Assembly: GCA_011390855.1 (NCBI GenBank)
Contig: JAABRN010000510.1
Location: forward strand, 1 to 7,723
Length of the DNA: 7,723 bases
Reading direction: 5' to 3'
Source of the DNA: Hydrogenophaga sp.
Lineage (GTDB): Bacteria > Pseudomonadota > Gammaproteobacteria > Burkholderiales > Burkholderiaceae_C
Shown here: positions 6,160 through 7,723 of the stretch, piece by piece
Position numbering within the stretch: position 1 is the first letter of the stretch
Layout of the letters: each line of letters opens with the position of its first letter
Translations under genes and position numbers: made by a program
Notes under the pieces: generated by a model
Database searches by the model: none
Told to the model about the DNA's origin: nothing
Seen by the model: only the letters and a program-made list of their open reading frames with translations

Positions 6160-7497
6160 ATGAAAATTCGTCAATTGGTTCTTTCTGCGTCCATCGCCTG
6201 CGCGGGCCTGTCAGCCGCGCTGGTCACTCCAGCTGCCATGGCCCAGGCCAAGGAGCAGTTCTTCCCTTCGCTGGTGTACCGCACCGGTGCCTACGCGCCC
6301 AACGGCGTGCCGTTTGCCAACGGTTATGCCGACTACCTCAAGCTCACCAATGCGCGCGGCGGCATCAATGGCGTGATGGTCTCGTTTGAAGAGTGCGAAA
6401 CCGGCTACGCCACCGATCGCGGCGTGGAATGCTACGAGCGACTCAAGGGCAAGAATGGCGGCGCCACCGTGTTCCAGCCGCTGTCCACCGGCATCACCTT
6501 CGCACTGACCGAAAAAGCGCCCATCGACAAGATCCCGCTGATCACGGCCGGCTATGGCCGCAGCGAGTCGGCAGACGGTGGTGTCTTCAAGTGGAACTTC
6601 CCGATCGCCGGCACCTACTGGGTGGCGGCCGACGTGCTGATCCAGCACATTGGCGCCAAGGAGGGCGGCCTGGACAAACTCAAGGGCAAGAAAATTGCGC
6701 TGGTCTACCACGACAGCCCGTTCGGCAAAGAGCCCATTCCCCTGCTGCAGGAACGCGCAGCCATGCACGGCTTCCAGCTGAGCCTGCTGCCCGTGACGCA
6801 CCCTGGTGTGGAACAAAAAGCCACCTGGCTGCAGATCCGTCGCGACCGTCCTGACTATGTCATCAACTGGGGCTGGGGCGTGATGAACTCCACCCTGATC
6901 AAGGAAGCACAGGCCACTGGCTATCCGCGCGAGAAGATCTACGGTGTCTGGTGGGCAGGCGCAGAACCAGACGTGAAGGACGTGGGTCCGGGTGCAAAAG
7001 GCTACAACGCCATCACCATGCAGCACGGCACCGAAAAAGGCGCCGATGTGGTCAAGGAAATTCTCTCCAAGCTGCACGACAAAGGCCAGGGCACCGGGCC
7101 CAAGGAAGAAGTGGGCGAAGTGCTGTACATGCGCGGTCTGATCAGCGCCATGTTCGCCATTGAGGGCGTGCGCCAGGCACAGGAGAAGTACGGCAAGGGC
7201 AAGTGGGTTTCGGCCGAACAGGCTCGCTGGGGTTACGAGAACCTGAACCTGACCCAGCCCAAGCTGGACTCGCTGGGCTTCAAGGGCGTGCTGCGCCCGG
7301 TGTCGACCTCTTGCCAGGACCACATGGGCGCGAACTGGGCCCGCATCCACACCTGGGATGGCAGCAAGTGGGAGTTCACCAGCGACTGGCTGCAGGCTGA
7401 TGAGCAGATCATCAAGCCAATGGTCAAGGCCGCTGCAGACAAGTACGCCGCCGAGAAGAAGCTGACGCGCCGCACACCTGCGGATTGCCAGAGCTAA
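6160..7497 (+). CDS. Periplasmic ligand-binding protein of the ABC importer (LivK-like, Peripla_BP_6 type)
   Basis: A 445-residue secreted substrate-binding protein. A Sec signal peptide is clear: basic MKIR, hydrophobic core at about 6-24, and a cleavage site AMA before Q29 (or AQA before K30). The mature part has the two-lobed type I periplasmic binding protein pattern: a first lobe (about 33-150, with RTGAYAPNGVPFANGYADY at 41-59) and a second lobe starting around LKGKKIALVYHDSPFGKEP (174-192). A cysteine-containing C-terminal tail ends ADCQS. Mature cysteines C79, C91, C385 and C443 could form periplasmic disulfides. It is larger than E. coli LivJ/LivK (about 345-350 mature residues), as is usual for environmental HAAT binding proteins with non-amino-acid or unknown ligands. 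AGGAGA (6146-6151) sits 8 bases before the ATG. Structured spacers flank the gene, which could let it be expressed above the membrane subunits. The ligand is not identifiable. Confidence 0.92.
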   Translation: MKIRQLVLSASIACAGLSAALVTPAAMAQAKEQFFPSLVYRTGAYAPNGVPFANGYADYLKLTNARGGINGVMVSFEECETGYATDRGVECYERLKGKNGGATVFQPLSTGITFALTEKAPIDKIPLITAGYGRSESADGGVFKWNFPIAGTYWVAADVLIQHIGAKEGGLDKLKGKKIALVYHDSPFGKEPIPLLQERAAMHGFQLSLLPVTHPGVEQKATWLQIRRDRPDYVINWGWGVMNSTLIKEAQATGYPREKIYGVWWAGAEPDVKDVGPGAKGYNAITMQHGTEKGADVVKEILSKLHDKGQGTGPKEEVGEVLYMRGLISAMFAIEGVRQAQEKYGKGKWVSAEQARWGYENLNLTQPKLDSLGFKGVLRPVSTSCQDHMGANWARIHTWDGSKWEFTSDWLQADEQIIKPMVKAAADKYAAEKKLTRRTPADCQS

Positions 7498-7501
7498 GCC
7501 G

Positions 7502-7534
7502 GGCGGGCGTCACCCCCCCGCCGCGCTTCGCGCG
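7502..7534 (+). other. Two adjacent GC-rich hairpins just after the binding-protein stop
   Basis: GGCGGG (7502-7507) pairs with CCCGCC (7517-7522) across a 9-base loop, and CGCGC (7522-7526) pairs with GCGCG (7530-7534) across a TTC loop. The two share base 7522. No T-run follows, so they are not intrinsic terminators. They could protect the 3' end of the binding-protein mRNA from exonucleases. Confidence 0.4.
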
Positions 7535-7542
7535 AACCCCGT

Positions 7543-7578
7543 GACACCTTGGGCCGGCAGCGCCGGACCCTTGGTGTC
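7543..7578 (+). other. 14-bp hairpin between the binding-protein gene and the next gene
   Basis: GACACC (7543-7548) pairs with GGTGTC (7573-7578). After a TT/TT internal loop, GGG (7551-7553) pairs with CCC (7568-7570). After a single bulged A (7567), CCGGC (7554-7558) pairs with GCCGG (7562-7566) around an AGC loop. The downstream sequence CCTGGATGGG has no T-run. This fits the stem-loops placed after binding-protein genes in other ABC operons, which stabilise the upstream message, but that role is inferred. Confidence 0.6.
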
Positions 7579-7591
7579 CCTGGATGGGATT

Positions 7592-7613
7592 GCCTCTTTC
7601 GGCGCGGGGAGGC
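7592..7613 (+). other. Short hairpin before the A6 tract
   Basis: GCCTC (7592-7596) and GAGGC (7609-7613) form a 5-bp stem with a 12-base loop, and TT (7590-7591) could add pairs with AA (7615-7616) by skipping C7614. It is the weakest of the hairpins in this spacer and may be chance. Confidence 0.25.
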
Positions 7614-7614
7614 C

Positions 7615-7648
7615 AAAAAACAATGGAGGCTGATCTTCAGCCGCCATT
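7615..7648 (-). terminator. Intrinsic-terminator-like hairpin facing against the operon
   Basis: Read on the minus strand, AATGG-C-GGCTGA, an AGA loop and TCAGCC-T-CCATT form an 11-bp stem with one mismatch (7648 to 7622). One G (7621) and then TTTTTT (7620-7615) follow. This is the form of a Rho-independent terminator for leftward transcription. No leftward gene is visible to its right within the window, so it would stop antisense transcription coming from the downstream gene. On the plus strand the same stem is preceded by A6 and followed by CACAAGG, so it would not terminate the operon itself. Confidence 0.5.
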
Positions 7649-7680
7649 CACAAGGCCGGCTTGCCGTGCCTTGTGAATGG
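7644..7680 (+). other. Long perfect hairpin upstream of the next gene
   Basis: A 13-base arm (7644-7656, CCATTCACAAGGC) is the exact reverse complement of 7668-7680 (GCCTTGTGAATGG). CGG (7657-7659) and CCG (7664-7666) can extend it around a CTTG loop, with T7667 bulged. A further small hairpin, TCTTC (7681-7685) with GAAGA (7689-7693), abuts it. The next gene's ribosome binding site (7698-7703) is left outside the stems. The 5' arm shares CCATT (7644-7648) with the preceding hairpin at 7622-7648, so the two compete for it. No T-run follows, so simple termination is unlikely; mRNA stabilisation, a processing site, or a protein-bound inverted repeat are possible. Confidence 0.6.
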
Positions 7681-7709
7681 TCTTCAACGAAGACTCAGAA
7701 GGAACACAC

Positions 7710-7723
7710 ATGAGTACACCCAA
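7710..7723 (+). CDS. Start of a further gene, expected LivF-type ATPase (partial)
   Basis: An ATG at 7710 follows GAAGGA (7698-7703) by 6 bases and begins MSTP before the window ends. Four codons cannot identify a protein. The operon so far lacks the second ATPase (LivF) that HAAT importers normally have, and in Burkholderiales clusters of this order it commonly follows the binding-protein gene, so livF is the expectation. The alternative is any other downstream operon gene. Confidence 0.5.

Noticed and set aside
6160..6243. Lipoprotein signal (C14 in SIAC) for the binding protein
   Set aside because: The residue three before the cysteine is Ser rather than Leu, the hydrophobic part before it would be very short, and a standard AMA cleavage site follows at residue 28.
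6211..7350. Long minus-strand ORF opposite the binding-protein gene (379 codons)
   Set aside because: The plus-strand frame has a signal peptide and a full binding-protein pattern; the minus frame has no recognisable motif and no neighbour logic.
7644..7680. Plus-strand intrinsic terminator ending the operon before the last gene
   Set aside because: The stem is strong but is followed by TCTTCAACG rather than a T-run, and a gene with a good ribosome binding site starts 30 bases later.
7498..7709. CRISPR array or defence-system non-coding RNA in the hairpin-rich spacer
   Set aside because: The stems differ from one another, have no regular spacing or identical direct repeats, and no cas, toxin or reverse transcriptase gene is present.

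Overview
The window is GC-rich and densely coded. Its gene content and style (AGGAGACAAG-type ribosome binding sites, protein sequences, intergenic GGCCCCCTTGGGGGG element) suggest a betaproteobacterium of the Burkholderiales, most likely Comamonadaceae (Hydrogenophaga/Acidovorax-like). The taxon is an inference from pattern recognition, not from a search.

Left part, minus strand: the first 124 bases hold the N-terminal 41 codons of a small helix-turn-helix type protein that resembles an IS630-like transposase and runs off the left edge. Next to it, in the same direction, is a Crp/Fnr-type transcriptional regulator (266-985). A 170-base divergent spacer (986-1155) separates the regulator from the plus-strand operon. 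It contains a TTGTC-N8-GACAA palindrome, a candidate promoter for the regulator, and a leader hairpin ahead of the synthetase.

Right part, plus strand: one apparent operon in the order AMP-forming acyl-CoA synthetase (1156-3102), livG-type ATPase (3182-3964), livH-type permease (3981-4910), livM-type permease (4944-6020), periplasmic binding protein (6160-7497), and the first codons of another gene at 7710, expected by gene order to be the livF-type ATPase. This is a branched-chain-amino-acid-family (HAAT) ABC importer joined to an acyl-CoA ligase. The plausible logic is that the binding protein captures a small carboxylic acid in the periplasm, LivHM with LivGF import it, and the synthetase converts it to a CoA thioester for catabolism. 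The true substrate (aromatic acid, fatty or dicarboxylic acid, or amino acid) cannot be read from the sequence.

The coding genes are ordinary for the group. The least explained sequence is between them. The binding-protein gene is bracketed by two strongly structured spacers: 6022-6090, and especially 7502-7693, which carries a chain of hairpins. Two of those hairpins share a CCATT arm and therefore compete, and one followed by T6 on the minus strand has the form of an intrinsic terminator pointing against the operon. A repeat-like element between the synthetase and livG sits inside a 28-codon ORF whose start and stop overlap its two neighbours. No stretch over 300 bases lacks a gene. I did not see a CRISPR array, tRNA, rRNA, prophage or recognisable defence system.
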